From Gemmatimonadota bacterium (GTDB lineage: Bacteria > Gemmatimonadota > Gemmatimonadetes > Palauibacterales > KS3-K002), in the NCBI GenBank assembly GCA_020344215.1, contig CP070815.1, positions 3,809,471-3,873,470 on the forward strand: a stretch of DNA of 64,000 bases, given 5' to 3'. Each line of letters opens with the position of its first letter. Position 1 is the first letter of the stretch. The notes below the pieces were generated by a model. It made no database searches and was not told where the DNA came from. It saw only the letters and a program-made list of their open reading frames with translations. The position numbers and the translations under genes are program-made. Shown one piece after another: positions 44,501 to 52,857 of this stretch.

Positions 44501-44936
44501 GCTCGATCGGGTCGATCCACAGCTTCAGGAGCCGGAACGGCCCGGGTCCCAGACCCCAACTTGCCAGAACCAGGCGGATGTCGTGTCGGGCATCGAAGAT
44601 TAGCAGAGCCCGCCGGGCAGGATTGTGCCGGTAGAGCGCGGAAGCCACCCGGCGAACCGCCTCGGGCTCGAGGCGCTCTTCGAAGCTGATTCGGAACACG
44701 TGGAACCGGGCATGACGGGCGGCGACTTCCAGCGTGAGCCGCTCGGAGGGGTCGAGGCCGAACTCCGCCAGGGTCCGGCCGGGGACGCGTAACCCCAGGG
44801 GCTCGAAGCCCAAGAGGGACAGCAAGGCCCGGGACTCCCCGCCATGCCAGATCTGTAGCGCGTCCTGCAGCCGGCGAATCTCGACCACCGAAACGTCCCC
44901 CTCTCGATCGACGAACCGTTGGGGTTGCCAGGCCAC
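41568..44936 (-). CDS. Eco57I/type IIG-like N6-adenine DNA methyltransferase
   Basis: An 1122-aa enzyme. The N-terminal ~350 residues contain LLFLYFLQGKGWLDAD and YLNGGLFERD, seen in Eco57I-like enzymes. The methyltransferase core has GAFFTPRTLVDRLV (about 361-374), SAM motif I LDPAVGSGAFLL (about 422-433) and motif IV NPPW (about 666). The C-terminal part, with VLNSTVARAYLKA, is the TaqI-like recognition region. No PD-(D/E)xK nuclease is evident in the N-terminus. Coupled to the helicase gene; divergent from an outer-membrane gene. Confidence 0.9.
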   Translation of the reverse strand: MAWQPQRFVDREGDVSVVEIRRLQDALQIWHGGESRALLSLLGFEPLGLRVPGRTLAEFGLDPSERLTLEVAARHARFHVFRISFEERLEPEAVRRVASALYRHNPARRALLIFDARHDIRLVLASWGLGPGPFRLLKLWIDPIEPRRSELDILAALAVNGSPTASELTLAHIRALDREQVTRRFFAEFRRQRAALAAELAGVPEEARQDRLDLALILLSRLLFLYFLQGKGWLDADTAYLRHLYEGALADGVPFFRRRLEPLFFSALNRSPEQRGRPAQQLGRLPYLNGGLFERDRLERKYPGLNVPDETFTPIFHDLLDRYQFTLREDQPADQDVAVDPEMLGKVFEGLMAGAVRGSTGAFFTPRTLVDRLVDGALAAHLAQVAGCDRELVERILSGGAPDVDGSVRTRLAARVRELRVLDPAVGSGAFLLAALQRLETLRDVLDGRPPDSFARFERRQEIIKRNLHGVDVNGAAVRLCELRLWLALVVDLELDEISQVPPLPNLDINVRQGDALVDPIDFLAQYGNLDHGLLASRWRRHVERLVARRDRYFRACGVAKRRVLRGLQRVERDLAVTFLAELSASIDARRRDLHGAARSRDLFGRRAGLTPSQKKAAATLKKRQSEIRSLLKRICEVDELPFFSFPIHFAKPGGPDTSFHVILGNPPWVRIHHWSGLSRRRLKERFDSLRGAGWRTGCRLARAGRGFAAQLDLSALFLERSLELLAEHGALGFLLPAKLARTLSAGALRARLQATTRILRLEDCALATERLFEATTYPLAILLIRGAPDRKHKASVRLHDRGGTVLDFRLPQARLPLIEDDPEAPWALAPPRVRTVLERMRAAGGPLGSHPARRPCRGIFTGGNDLFVGGVIESAPARGRATLDLGGEPVEIEVDRLRPTLRGEDLAPWRFSVSRALVWTHDDDGRPLPSLPTATHDHLRRHERSLRRRVDLRPDQPFWALFRTRPEKWARRVAWRDIAPEPGAVVLPPRVPFIDSTAPLVSLNTVYQIAAASEEEAYLLAAVLNSTVARAYLKAIAERATGGYFRFLGWTVALLPFPEEPDAAVTMHCVELSRLAHANGGLKAGERRRLDKLVARLYGLATRELGVLRSFDARLSNRVET

Positions 44937-45142
44937 GCTGTGGACGGGACGTCAACAGATCGGCATCGTGGCGGTGCTCGGAGTAACGGGGTGCCGGGCC
45001 ACGCTAAGGCGCTCCCCTTGACCAGGCTCGCGCGGTCTAGCCATCATGGCATCTCACGATCACCCGGATCGCTCCCGTCCCTGCCGTCGCAGCCAGCCGC
45101 TCGGCAGGCCCGCTGGCGTTCGCTTTCCATTTGGGAGGGCAG

Positions 45143-45658
45143 ATGAAGAGACTGCTATTGACGGTCGGCCTGGCGAGCCTGGTTCTCGTCCCGAGCACGG
45201 CTCAGGGACAGATCTACGTCGGCGCCGAGGGGGGTTGGGGCGACGACCTCGACTGGTATCTCGGCGGCCGCCTCACCGCAGACCTCACGCCGCAGTTCAG
45301 GCCTGTAGCGATCATTGGGAGCTTCAACTACTTCTGGCCGGAAGAGACCCTGCTCAGGGAGTTCGACTACTGGGAGGTCAACATCAACGCGGCGTTCATG
45401 CAGCGCGTGTACGGTAGAGCGGCGGACTATGCTGCGGCCTACTTCGGGCTCGGGCTGAACATCGCCGATATCACGATAACGACCAAGTCGACAGGCGACC
45501 AGGTCTCGGATACCGAGTACGGCATGAACGTGATCGGCGGCACGAAGTACAAGCTGGGCCGTGTGACTCCCTTCTTCGAGATCGGTTTCACGATCTGGGG
45601 GAGCGAACAGATAAGACTGACCGGTGGTCTCGACCTGGCGCTGGGCGAAGGATTCTAG
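45143..45658 (+). CDS. Exported small beta-barrel (outer-membrane-like) protein
   Basis: The 171-aa precursor starts MKRLLLTVGLASLVLV and has a predicted signal cleavage after AQGQ. The mature part has alternating hydrophobic strands (DWYLGGRLTADL, FRPVAIIGSFNYF, AYFGLGLNIADI, FFEIGFTIW) like an 8-stranded OmpA-type barrel, closing with glycine-rich GGLDLALGEGF. GGGAGGG precedes ATG 45143. Function unknown. It follows a 206-bp gap after the divergent methyltransferase gene. Confidence 0.75.
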   Translation: MKRLLLTVGLASLVLVPSTAQGQIYVGAEGGWGDDLDWYLGGRLTADLTPQFRPVAIIGSFNYFWPEETLLREFDYWEVNINAAFMQRVYGRAADYAAAYFGLGLNIADITITTKSTGDQVSDTEYGMNVIGGTKYKLGRVTPFFEIGFTIWGSEQIRLTGGLDLALGEGF

Positions 45659-45676
45659 GTCTGGAGGGTTAGGACG

Positions 45677-46102
45677 ATGAAGGTCGAGCTGAGGGGCTGG
45701 AAGGCGATCGCGCTACTCCTGGTGATCGCCGCCGTACTGGCGGGCAAGTTCCTGGCCGAGCGCTCGACCCTCGAGTCGGAGGCGGCCGACGAGCTCAAGT
45801 TCTGGCTTCGCAGTGAGTATCTGGCCCGGGGGATGCACGACATCGACGCGGGCCAGATGACCGAGGAGGAGCTGGAGGCAAAGGGCGACGAGTTGCTGAG
45901 CTTGAACGAGATCGAGTTCAGGTCCGTGAAAGCCCGCGGCCGCGGCGACGACATCGTCGTCAAGATCGATGTCCGGGTAGCCGGCGCGCTGCCGCCCGAC
46001 GGGAGGCCGGTCCGCTACTTCCGCATGTCGCACAGCGTCGTGACCGGCTGGCGCGTGCGGCGCGAGACGAAAGCGCTCTCCTATTATCTGAAGCTCTTCT
46101 GA
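45677..46102 (+). CDS. Unknown protein with N-terminal membrane anchor (141 aa)
   Basis: The N-terminal helix (GWKAIALLLVIAAVLAGKFL) is a membrane anchor or signal. The remainder is acidic and helical (ELKFWLRSEYLARGM), then beta-rich (EFRSVKARGRGDDIVVKIDV), ending in WRVRRETKALSYYLKLF. No family recognised. It lies 18 nt after the barrel gene with GGAGGG upstream of the start, so the two are likely co-expressed. Confidence 0.65.
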   Translation: MKVELRGWKAIALLLVIAAVLAGKFLAERSTLESEAADELKFWLRSEYLARGMHDIDAGQMTEEELEAKGDELLSLNEIEFRSVKARGRGDDIVVKIDVRVAGALPPDGRPVRYFRMSHSVVTGWRVRRETKALSYYLKLF

Positions 46103-46314
46103 GCTGGCGCGTCGTAAACATACGTTTGATCTGCCGTTGCCCGGGAACACCTCAAAACCTAGAATCGTTCTTGTATCCCTCATCCTAGGAGCACATCGTG
46201 CGGCGCTCTCGAGTTTGGGCGCGGTTCCGCGTGTGCCTTCGGAGCGAACCGGATTCGCGGTTACGCTGCGCCAGCCGGGTCGGTGGACCGTCGACTCACC
46301 GTGGGAGGCAGACC

Positions 46315-46758
46315 ATGCTGAAGGAATTCAAGGAGTTCGCGATGCGGGGGAACGTTCTCGACATGGCGGTGGGGATCATCATCGGGGTGGCCTTCGGCGC
46401 GATCGTGAACTCGCTGGTGAAAGACGTTTTGATGCCGCCGTTGGGTCTGGTGCTCGGGCAGATGGACTTTTCCAGCCTCTACCTGAATCTGTCGGGCACC
46501 GAGTACGCCTCGCTGGCGGCGGCGCAGGAAGCGGGCGCGGCAACGATCAACTACGGGGTCTTTATCAACTCGGTGATCAACTTCATCATCGTGGCCTTCG
46601 CGGTCTTCCTGCTCGTGCGGCAGGTGAACCGCTTTACGAGAAAGGAAGAAGCGCCGCCACCCGAGCCGAGGATGAAGGAGTGCCCGTTCTGCGTGTCGGC
46701 GATAGCGATCAAGGCGACGCGTTGCCCGAACTGCACGTCGGAGCTCAAGGCCGCGTAG
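46315..46758 (+). CDS. mscL: Large-conductance mechanosensitive channel MscL with zinc-ribbon tail
   Basis: MscL opens on membrane tension and releases solutes during osmotic downshock. The N-terminal [19 protein letters not shown] and the two transmembrane helices ([30 protein letters not shown]) are clear. The C-terminus carries [18 protein letters not shown], two Cys-x2-Cys pairs that form a zinc ribbon. GGGAGG precedes ATG 46315, giving 147 aa. The longer frame upstream is Arg-rich and not needed. Confidence 0.95.
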   Translation: MLKEFKEFAMRGNVLDMAVGIIIGVAFGAIVNSLVKDVLMPPLGLVLGQMDFSSLYLNLSGTEYASLAAAQEAGAATINYGVFINSVINFIIVAFAVFLLVRQVNRFTRKEEAPPPEPRMKECPFCVSAIAIKATRCPNCTSELKAA

Positions 46759-46838
46759 TACGTTGCAAGGAGTCGCGTGTGTGCCTGTGGCCGGCCGCAC
46801 GGCAGTCCATGGACAAGAACAGGAAGGAGAAGAGTAGG

Positions 46839-47243
46839 ATGGCCAAGATCATCGATGTAGAAGGCATCGGCGCGAAGTATGCCGAGAAGCTGCAGTCTGC
46901 CGGCATCAGCACGACGGACGATCTTCTCGAGCACTGCAAGTCGTCCAAGGGCCGCAAGGACATTGCGGAGAGCGCAGGCGTCAGCGAGAAGATGGTGCTG
47001 CGCTGGACGAATCACGCGGATCTGTTTCGCATCAAGGGTATCGGGGAGGAGTACGCGGACCTGCTCGAGGCAGCGGGGGTCGACACGGTACCGGAGCTGA
47101 GCCAGCGGAAGGCTGCGAACCTCTGTGCGAAGCTGAGCGAGGTGAACGAGGAGAAGAAGCTGACCCGGCAGCCGCCATCGGAGAAGCAGGTCGGCGACTG
47201 GATCGAGCAGGCGAAGTCGTTGCCGCGAGTCATCGAGTACTAG
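46839..47243 (+). CDS. DUF4332 (helix-hairpin-helix-like) protein
   Basis: The protein (134 aa) has two HhH-like modules: VEGIGAKYAEKLQSAGI near the N-terminus and IKGIGEEYADLLEAAGV from about residue 67. Each has the GIGxxYAxxLxxAG pattern typical of DUF4332. They could bind DNA, but no experiment assigns a function. ATG 46839 was chosen; an ATG 30 nt upstream is possible. No signal peptide. Confidence 0.85.
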   Translation: MAKIIDVEGIGAKYAEKLQSAGISTTDDLLEHCKSSKGRKDIAESAGVSEKMVLRWTNHADLFRIKGIGEEYADLLEAAGVDTVPELSQRKAANLCAKLSEVNEEKKLTRQPPSEKQVGDWIEQAKSLPRVIEY

Positions 47244-47347
47244 CACGCAGATCGGTGCCGGCACACTCAAGTGCGGCCGGCCAGCGGCGCCGATCTGTCT
47301 GGCTGAACGGGACGCATAAACAACTACCGGTGGTGGAGGCATCCCGC

Positions 47348-49795
47348 GTGGATAACTACGAGAAGCTGGGCGCCTTCTATCTCGGCCGGGCGTACGATCT
47401 GGCCGAGAAACAGGGGCGCGAAGGTGAGCTACTGCTCTACGATTCGAAGGACCTGGTCACGCATGCCGTGTGCGTGGGGATGACCGGTAGCGGGAAGACG
47501 GGGCTCTGTATCGGCCTGCTCGAGGAAGCGGCGATCGACGGCATCCCCGCCATCGTCATCGATCCGAAGGGCGATCTGCCGAACCTGCTGCTCACCTTTC
47601 CCGAGTTCAGGCCGGAGGACTTCGCGCCCTGGGTGAACGCGGACGACGCGCGCAAGGAGGGTCTGTCGGTCGAGGAGTACGGCGCCCAGCAGGCGGAGCT
47701 GTGGCAGAAGGGTCTGGCCGGTTGGGGGCAGAACGGCCAGCGGATCCGGCGGCTGCGCTCATCGGCGGACTTCGCCGTCTACACGCCCGGCAGCACGGCG
47801 GGCCTTCCGGTCTCGATACTCTCGTCGTTCGCGGCGCCGCCACAGGCGTTGGCCGAGGATCGCGAGCTGCTGGGCGACCGGGTTGGCACGGCGGTGACCA
47901 GCCTGCTGGGACTGCTGGGCATGGATGCAGATCCGATCCAGAGCCGCGAGCACATTCTGCTATCGACGATCCTCGACGCCGCCTGGCGCGAGGGCCGCGA
48001 TCTCGACCTGGCGTCGTTGATCGGGGCGATCCAGACGCCGACCGTGAACAAGGTAGGTGTGCTGGACCTGGAGACGTTCTATCCGGCGGGCGAGCGGTTT
48101 AAGCTGGCGATGTCGCTCAACAACCTGCTGGCGGCGCCGGGCTTCGCCGCCTGGATGGAGGGTGAGGCGCTGGAGATCGACCGCATGCTCTACACGCCGG
48201 AGGGCAAACCGCGGATCGCGATCTTCTCCATCGCGCACCTGGGCGATGCGGAGCGGATGTTCTTCGTCTCGCTGCTCTTGAACCAGATGCTGGGTTGGAT
48301 GCGCGGCCAGTCGGGTACTACGAGCTTGCGGGCGCTGGTCTACATGGACGAGATCTTCGGCTACTTCCCACCGGTGGCCAATCCGCCGTCGAAGGGTCCG
48401 CTGCTCACGCTGCTCAAGCAGGGTCGCGCCTACGGGGTGGGGGTGGTGCTCGCCACGCAGAACCCGGTCGATCTCGACTACAAGGGTCTCTCGAACACCG
48501 GCAGCTGGTTCATCGGCCGGCTGCAGACGGAGCGTGACAAGGCCCGAGTACTGGAGGGGCTCGAGGGCGTGGCCGCCGGGGGCGACATGCGGTTCGACCG
48601 CGGCGCGATGGAGGAGACGCTGGCCGGCCTGGGCAAGCGCGTCTTCCTGCTCAACAACGTCCACGAGGACGAGCCGGTCGTCTTCGAGACGCGCTGGGTC
48701 ATGTCGTATCTGCGGGGTCCGCTGACGCGCGACCAGATAAAGGTATTGATGGATCCGCACCGGTCGCAGGCCGCTGCGCGGACACAGGCCGCGGCGGCGG
48801 CCGCCGGTGCACGCGCCGTGCGGGCGGCATCCGCGGCGCAGCGAAGCGAGCAACCGATGCTGGGGCCGGATATCCCGCAGCACTTCGTGCCGCTGCGCGG
48901 CAGCGCGGCGCCGGGTCACGAGCTGGTCTACGAGCCGATGGTGCTGGCGGCGGGGCGCGTGCAGTTCGTCGATAACAAGACGAAGCTTGAGGCGTCGGAG
49001 GAGCTGGTGACACTGACGCCGCTCAGCACCGCCGCCGCCGCCCTCGAGTGGGGCGAAGCGCTGGAGATCGATCTCGACCTCGGCGACCTCGGTGACGGGC
49101 CGGAAGGCACGGCCAGCTTCGGCGAACTGCCGGGGGTCGCCACCAAGAAGACGAGCTACACGGCCTGGAGCAAGGAGTTCAAGGACTGGCTCTATCGGAA
49201 CCGCACGCTCGAGCTCTACAAGAGCTCGCTGTTGGACGAGTACTCGCAGCCCGGCGAGTCGGAGCACGACTTCCGGCTGCGCCTCACCCAGAAGGCGCGC
49301 GAGGAGCGGGACGCGGCGCTGGAGAAGCTGCGCAAGAAGTACGCGCCCAAACTGGCGACGCTGCAGGAGCGAGTCCGGCGCGCGGAGCAGGCGGTGGAGC
49401 GTGAGGCGGAGCAGGCGAAGGAGGCGAAGTTACAGACGGCGATTTCGGTCGGCGCGACGCTGCTCGGCGCCATGATGGGTCGCAAGACGGTGAGCCGCTC
49501 GTCGGTGGGCCGGGCGACGACCGCCGCCCGCGGAGTGGGCCGCTCGATGAGGCAGGCGCAGGACGTAGCTCGGGCGCGGGCGACGGTGGAGGCAACCGTT
49601 CAGAGGTTGGCGGACCTGGAAGCCGAGTTCGAGGCGGAGACCGAGGCGATCCGCGAGAAGTACGATCCGGCGTTCGATGACCTGGAGACCGTGGTCGTGC
49701 GGCCCAAGAAGAAGGACATCGCCGTGAAGCTGGTGGCGCTCGCCTGGACTCCCCACTGGCAAAGGGGTGGAGAGGTAGCGGCGGCCTGGGAGTGA
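47348..49795 (+). CDS. HerA-like P-loop ATPase with coiled-coil C-terminus
   Basis: The ATPase core has Walker A VGMTGSGKTGLCIGLLEEA (about residues 45-63), Walker B-like AIVIDPKGDLPNLLL, and the HerA/FtsK-type block LVYMDEIFGYFPP followed by LKQGRAYGVGVVLATQNP. From about residue 470 the protein becomes Ala-rich, then has a coiled coil (about 640-760, with KAREERDAALEKLRKKY). GTG 47348 has GGAGG 8 nt upstream; 815 aa. Members may act in DNA processing; the substrate is unknown. Confidence 0.85.
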   Translation: MDNYEKLGAFYLGRAYDLAEKQGREGELLLYDSKDLVTHAVCVGMTGSGKTGLCIGLLEEAAIDGIPAIVIDPKGDLPNLLLTFPEFRPEDFAPWVNADDARKEGLSVEEYGAQQAELWQKGLAGWGQNGQRIRRLRSSADFAVYTPGSTAGLPVSILSSFAAPPQALAEDRELLGDRVGTAVTSLLGLLGMDADPIQSREHILLSTILDAAWREGRDLDLASLIGAIQTPTVNKVGVLDLETFYPAGERFKLAMSLNNLLAAPGFAAWMEGEALEIDRMLYTPEGKPRIAIFSIAHLGDAERMFFVSLLLNQMLGWMRGQSGTTSLRALVYMDEIFGYFPPVANPPSKGPLLTLLKQGRAYGVGVVLATQNPVDLDYKGLSNTGSWFIGRLQTERDKARVLEGLEGVAAGGDMRFDRGAMEETLAGLGKRVFLLNNVHEDEPVVFETRWVMSYLRGPLTRDQIKVLMDPHRSQAAARTQAAAAAAGARAVRAASAAQRSEQPMLGPDIPQHFVPLRGSAAPGHELVYEPMVLAAGRVQFVDNKTKLEASEELVTLTPLSTAAAALEWGEALEIDLDLGDLGDGPEGTASFGELPGVATKKTSYTAWSKEFKDWLYRNRTLELYKSSLLDEYSQPGESEHDFRLRLTQKAREERDAALEKLRKKYAPKLATLQERVRRAEQAVEREAEQAKEAKLQTAISVGATLLGAMMGRKTVSRSSVGRATTAARGVGRSMRQAQDVARARATVEATVQRLADLEAEFEAETEAIREKYDPAFDDLETVVVRPKKKDIAVKLVALAWTPHWQRGGEVAAAWE

Positions 49796-49819
49796 TGAAC
49801 GACGGGAAATGAGAGGTGT

Positions 49820-50422
49820 GTGTTGTCCTTACTCGACATGTTGACCGACCAGCTGGCCGGCGAACGTACGGCGCAGATCGGACGCCAGCTGGGAACGGAC
49901 GAGGGGACGGCCGGCAAAGCGATCGCCGCCGCGCTACCGCTGCTCATGGGCGCGCTGGCTAAGAACGCCTCGCGCGGCTCGGGTGCGGATTCGTTGGCGA
50001 GCGCACTCGAGCGAGACCACGACGGCAGCGTGCTCGACGATCTCGGCGGCTTCCTCAGCAGCCCCGACACGCGCTCCGGCGACGGCATCCTGCGCCATAC
50101 GCTCGGCGAGCGGCGCGGTGCGGTGGAGCAGGAACTGGGGCGCCGCACCGGTGTCGACGCGGGGTCGATCGCCCAGCTGTTGCCGATCCTCGCGCCCATC
50201 GTGATGGGTGCGTTGGGCAAGGCGAAGCGACAGGAGAGTCTCGATACGAGCGGCCTCGTCTCCATGCTCTCCGGTGAGCAGCGGCGCGCCGATAGCATGT
50301 CGTCCGGCACGTCGGACATGCTGACGATGTTGCTCGATTCCGATCGCGACGGCTCGGTCGCCGACGATGTCGCGCAGGCCGGGATCGGTTTTCTGGGGAA
50401 GCTGCTGCGGCGACGCAGGTAG
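49820..50422 (+). CDS. DUF937 family protein
   Basis: A 200-aa protein with two related halves. LGTDEGTAGKAIAAALPLLMGALAKNA and IAQLLPILAPIVMGALGKAK are the DUF937 pattern, each followed by acidic DxDGSV-type turns (RDHDGSVLDDLGGFL, RDGSVADDVAQ). This is a YidB-like family of unknown role. The start could be GTG 49820 or TTG 49823. It lies 24 nt after the HerA-like gene, on the same strand as the LysM gene. Confidence 0.88.
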   Translation: MLSLLDMLTDQLAGERTAQIGRQLGTDEGTAGKAIAAALPLLMGALAKNASRGSGADSLASALERDHDGSVLDDLGGFLSSPDTRSGDGILRHTLGERRGAVEQELGRRTGVDAGSIAQLLPILAPIVMGALGKAKRQESLDTSGLVSMLSGEQRRADSMSSGTSDMLTMLLDSDRDGSVADDVAQAGIGFLGKLLRRRR

Positions 50423-50472
50423 GTGCCCGCACCGCTTGGCCAAGGTGCAAAGACAATAAAAGGGTTTCTAAG

Positions 50473-50940
50473 ATGGGTTTGATCGAATTCGTGAAAGGCG
50501 CCGGCGCCAAGCTCGGCTTGGGCGAGAAGGATCCGACGCAGACCGAGGAGTTTCAGGAGCGCCGCAAGGCGAACCTCCTGGCACAGCACGTGATGAAGCT
50601 CGAGTTGAAAGTCGACGATCTGCGGGTCGACTTCGACGACGGTATCGCCACGATCCAGGGCAAGACCGAATCGCAGGCGGAGCGCGAGAAGGTCGTGCTG
50701 GCCATCGGCAACGTGGAGGGCGTGTCGCAGGTCGATGACATGCTGCAGGTGATCAAGGCGGAGCCCGAAGCGACGTACCACACGGTTGTACGCGGCGACA
50801 CGCTCTCGAAGCTCGCCAAGAAGCACTACGGCGACGCGATGAAGTATCCGGTCATCTTCGAGGCGAACAAACCGATGTTGAGCGACCCGGACAAGATCTA
50901 CGTCGGTCAGGTCCTCCGCATCCCGACGCTGGACCAGTAG
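50473..50940 (+). CDS. BON and LysM domain protein (Kbp/YgaU-like)
   Basis: The first ~95 residues form a BON domain (LELKVDDLRVDFDDGIATIQ and VEGVSQVDDM). The LysM domain follows (YHTVVRGDTLSKLAKKHYG and NKPMLSDPDKIYVGQVLRIP). Size (155 aa) and order match the cytosolic Kbp/YgaU potassium-binding protein, so it may bind K+ rather than peptidoglycan; no signal peptide is present. A strong hairpin follows the stop codon. Confidence 0.9.
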   Translation: MGLIEFVKGAGAKLGLGEKDPTQTEEFQERRKANLLAQHVMKLELKVDDLRVDFDDGIATIQGKTESQAEREKVVLAIGNVEGVSQVDDMLQVIKAEPEATYHTVVRGDTLSKLAKKHYGDAMKYPVIFEANKPMLSDPDKIYVGQVLRIPTLDQ

Positions 50941-50970
50941 ATTCCGGTCGCGCAGGATTCTGTGAAATGC

Positions 50971-50999
50971 AAGGGGGACGGGCCACGCCCGTCCCCCTT
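50971..50999 (+). terminator. Bidirectional-looking terminator hairpin
   Basis: A perfect 13-bp stem, AAGGGGGACGGGC / GCCCGTCCCCCTT, with a 3-nt loop lies 30 nt after the BON-LysM stop. It is followed on the plus strand by CTTGCT and on the minus strand by GCATTT. It sits between two convergent operons. Confidence 0.85.
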
Positions 51000-51031
51000 C
51001 TTGCTCGCAGAGCGACGGGTCGCCGTTGCGA

Positions 51032-51691
51032 TTATCCGATCAACTGCCGCAGGCTCTGCGCGCGCTCCTGGACGGGCTGGACCGCGGCGGTCTCCGGCGG
51101 ATCTTCCATCACCTCCATCCTGATGAGATCCTGGTGTAGCGTGTCCAGCACCTCGAGGGCGGCCTGCGCTTCGGGCAGTAGCTTCTGGGCCCGCTCGTCC
51201 TTGCGGGTCTTGGCGGCGCGCACCGACTGGACGGCGCCCTCGGCCGCGGCGAGCAGTTCGTCGGCGGCGGCGGCGGCGGACTCCGACAGCTCGCGGTTCT
51301 TGTCGCGTAGTGCGGCGGCGGCTGTGACGACGCCGTCACGCAGCTGACGGGCGCGCACGAGCTCGTAGTCGAGGGGGACCGTGTAGACCTCTCTCACGGG
51401 CGGGTCGCGTGGCGGTATGAAGAGTTCGGCGAAGGAATAGCCCCGCGACTTGAGACCCGTGGTGTGGAGCAGGAAGACGAGACCCCAAGGCACAGCCAGG
51501 AAATGGCCCCACTGCAGGCCGGGCGAAGTGAACCAGTCGGCGGCCAGCAGCCCCAGGTTCACCGCCAGGAAGAGAGCCAAGTGCCGCTGGTAAAGGCGCC
51601 TGCGGTGCTCGGCGATTCCGCTGGCCCCGGGTCGAGTAGCGACGCGAGCCGTGGGTAGCGAGGTCTGCCCGTTCTCCTCAGTCACGTTCAA
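51032..51691 (-). CDS. 2TM-domain membrane protein
   Basis: A 219-aa protein with the 2TM pattern: HRRRLYQRHLALFLAVNLGL, then WFTSPGLQWGHFLAVPWGLVF, both hydrophobic. The C-terminal half is a long charged helix with Ala-rich heptads (residues about 110-205), likely a cytoplasmic coiled coil. TTG 51691 overlaps the upstream stop as TTGA. It lies downstream of the DUF819 gene and probably shares its transcript. Function unknown. Confidence 0.75.
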   Translation of the reverse strand: MNVTEENGQTSLPTARVATRPGASGIAEHRRRLYQRHLALFLAVNLGLLAADWFTSPGLQWGHFLAVPWGLVFLLHTTGLKSRGYSFAELFIPPRDPPVREVYTVPLDYELVRARQLRDGVVTAAAALRDKNRELSESAAAAADELLAAAEGAVQSVRAAKTRKDERAQKLLPEAQAALEVLDTLHQDLIRMEVMEDPPETAAVQPVQERAQSLRQLIG

Positions 51692-52857
51692 CCTCCGAGT
51701 ATCGCACGAACCAGGAAGGCGATGCCGAACCCGGCGTAGTTTCCGAGCGCGTAGCCGAGCAGGCCAACGGCTATGCCCGGCAGTGCCAGCGCCGGCCAGC
51801 CGCGGGAGACGGCGACCGCCATGGCCGTCGCGGGGCCGCCGATGGCGGCCTGCGAAGCGACGGCGATCATCGGCAGCGTCCCCCTCAGTAATCGGCCGAC
51901 GAAGAAGAGAAAGATACCATGAATGGCGACGACGACGAGGGTGTAGAGGAAGACCTCCGGGCCCACCTGCAGCATCGCTCGGAAGAGCGAGCGCACCCCG
52001 ATAACGACGAAGAAGAGGTGCAGTCCCAGGTTGCCAAGCTGCTCCGCCCCGCTCAGCTGGCGGACGCGGGGGAGCTGGGCGAGCACGAGGGTGATCGTGG
52101 TGAGCCAGAGGATCTCAGGCACGAGGCCGACCTGCTGACCCAGCCAGCGGGCCGCGACCAGTAACGCCAGGCCGAGCGCCGCCAGCAGCACCAGGTCGAA
52201 CAGCGAGACCGGCACGCGGGTCCAATACGGGTGCGCATCGGAAGCGGGCGGCTCCCCAGCCGCGGCGTTGGGGGCCGGCTTCGCCGGCGCGGCAGCTTCT
52301 GCCGCTCGAGAGCCGGGCGCGAGCCGGGCCAGCAGCACGGGCGCCATGAGCACGATGCCCAACCAGATCCCTGTCGTCACGGCATCCGCCGCCGCCGCGG
52401 CGGCGAAGGTCGAGGCCGGGAGCTCGAGGCCGCGTCCCACCGCGGCGAAGTTGAGGCTGCCACCGGTGTAGGTGCCGGTGAACGCGCCGGCCAGCTTCCA
52501 GGTGACGGCGCCGATGCCGCCGCTGAACGTCAAAGCGCCGATCACCGCGCCCAGCGCCGTTCCCACGCTCGCCACCACGAAGAGGGCGGCCATCTTGGGG
52601 CCCGCGAGCTTCAAGTCCGCCAGCCTCACCGACAGCAGCAGGTAGACGATCGCCAGCGCGACCACCGGCCCCTCGATGACGCCGTAGACCGGCGACTCCT
52701 GCGGGACGAACCCGCTGTTCGAGAGCACGGCGCCCAAGAAGAGGGCCATGAGGGCGGCGCCCACCTTGGAGAGCGCCGCGAACCGGTGGTCGAGCCAGAA
52801 GGCGAGGGCGGTCGTTCCGGCGATCAGCGCGGCTACGAGTAGCGGGTCGTGGATCAA
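51688..52857 (-). CDS. DUF819 family multi-spanning membrane protein
   Basis: The 389-aa protein has about ten hydrophobic helices. DUF819 features include KVGAALMALFLGAVLSNSG near the N-terminus and the glycine-rich FTGTYTGGSLNFAAVGRGLE. A YPYW-like loop near residue 205 precedes the second half, and the C-terminus reads IGGPATAMAVAVSRGW. DUF819 members are thought to be transporters; the substrate is unknown. Start TTG 52857. It is upstream partner of the 2TM gene. Confidence 0.85.
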   Translation of the reverse strand: MIHDPLLVAALIAGTTALAFWLDHRFAALSKVGAALMALFLGAVLSNSGFVPQESPVYGVIEGPVVALAIVYLLLSVRLADLKLAGPKMAALFVVASVGTALGAVIGALTFSGGIGAVTWKLAGAFTGTYTGGSLNFAAVGRGLELPASTFAAAAAADAVTTGIWLGIVLMAPVLLARLAPGSRAAEAAAPAKPAPNAAAGEPPASDAHPYWTRVPVSLFDLVLLAALGLALLVAARWLGQQVGLVPEILWLTTITLVLAQLPRVRQLSGAEQLGNLGLHLFFVVIGVRSLFRAMLQVGPEVFLYTLVVVAIHGIFLFFVGRLLRGTLPMIAVASQAAIGGPATAMAVAVSRGWPALALPGIAVGLLGYALGNYAGFGIAFLVRAILGG

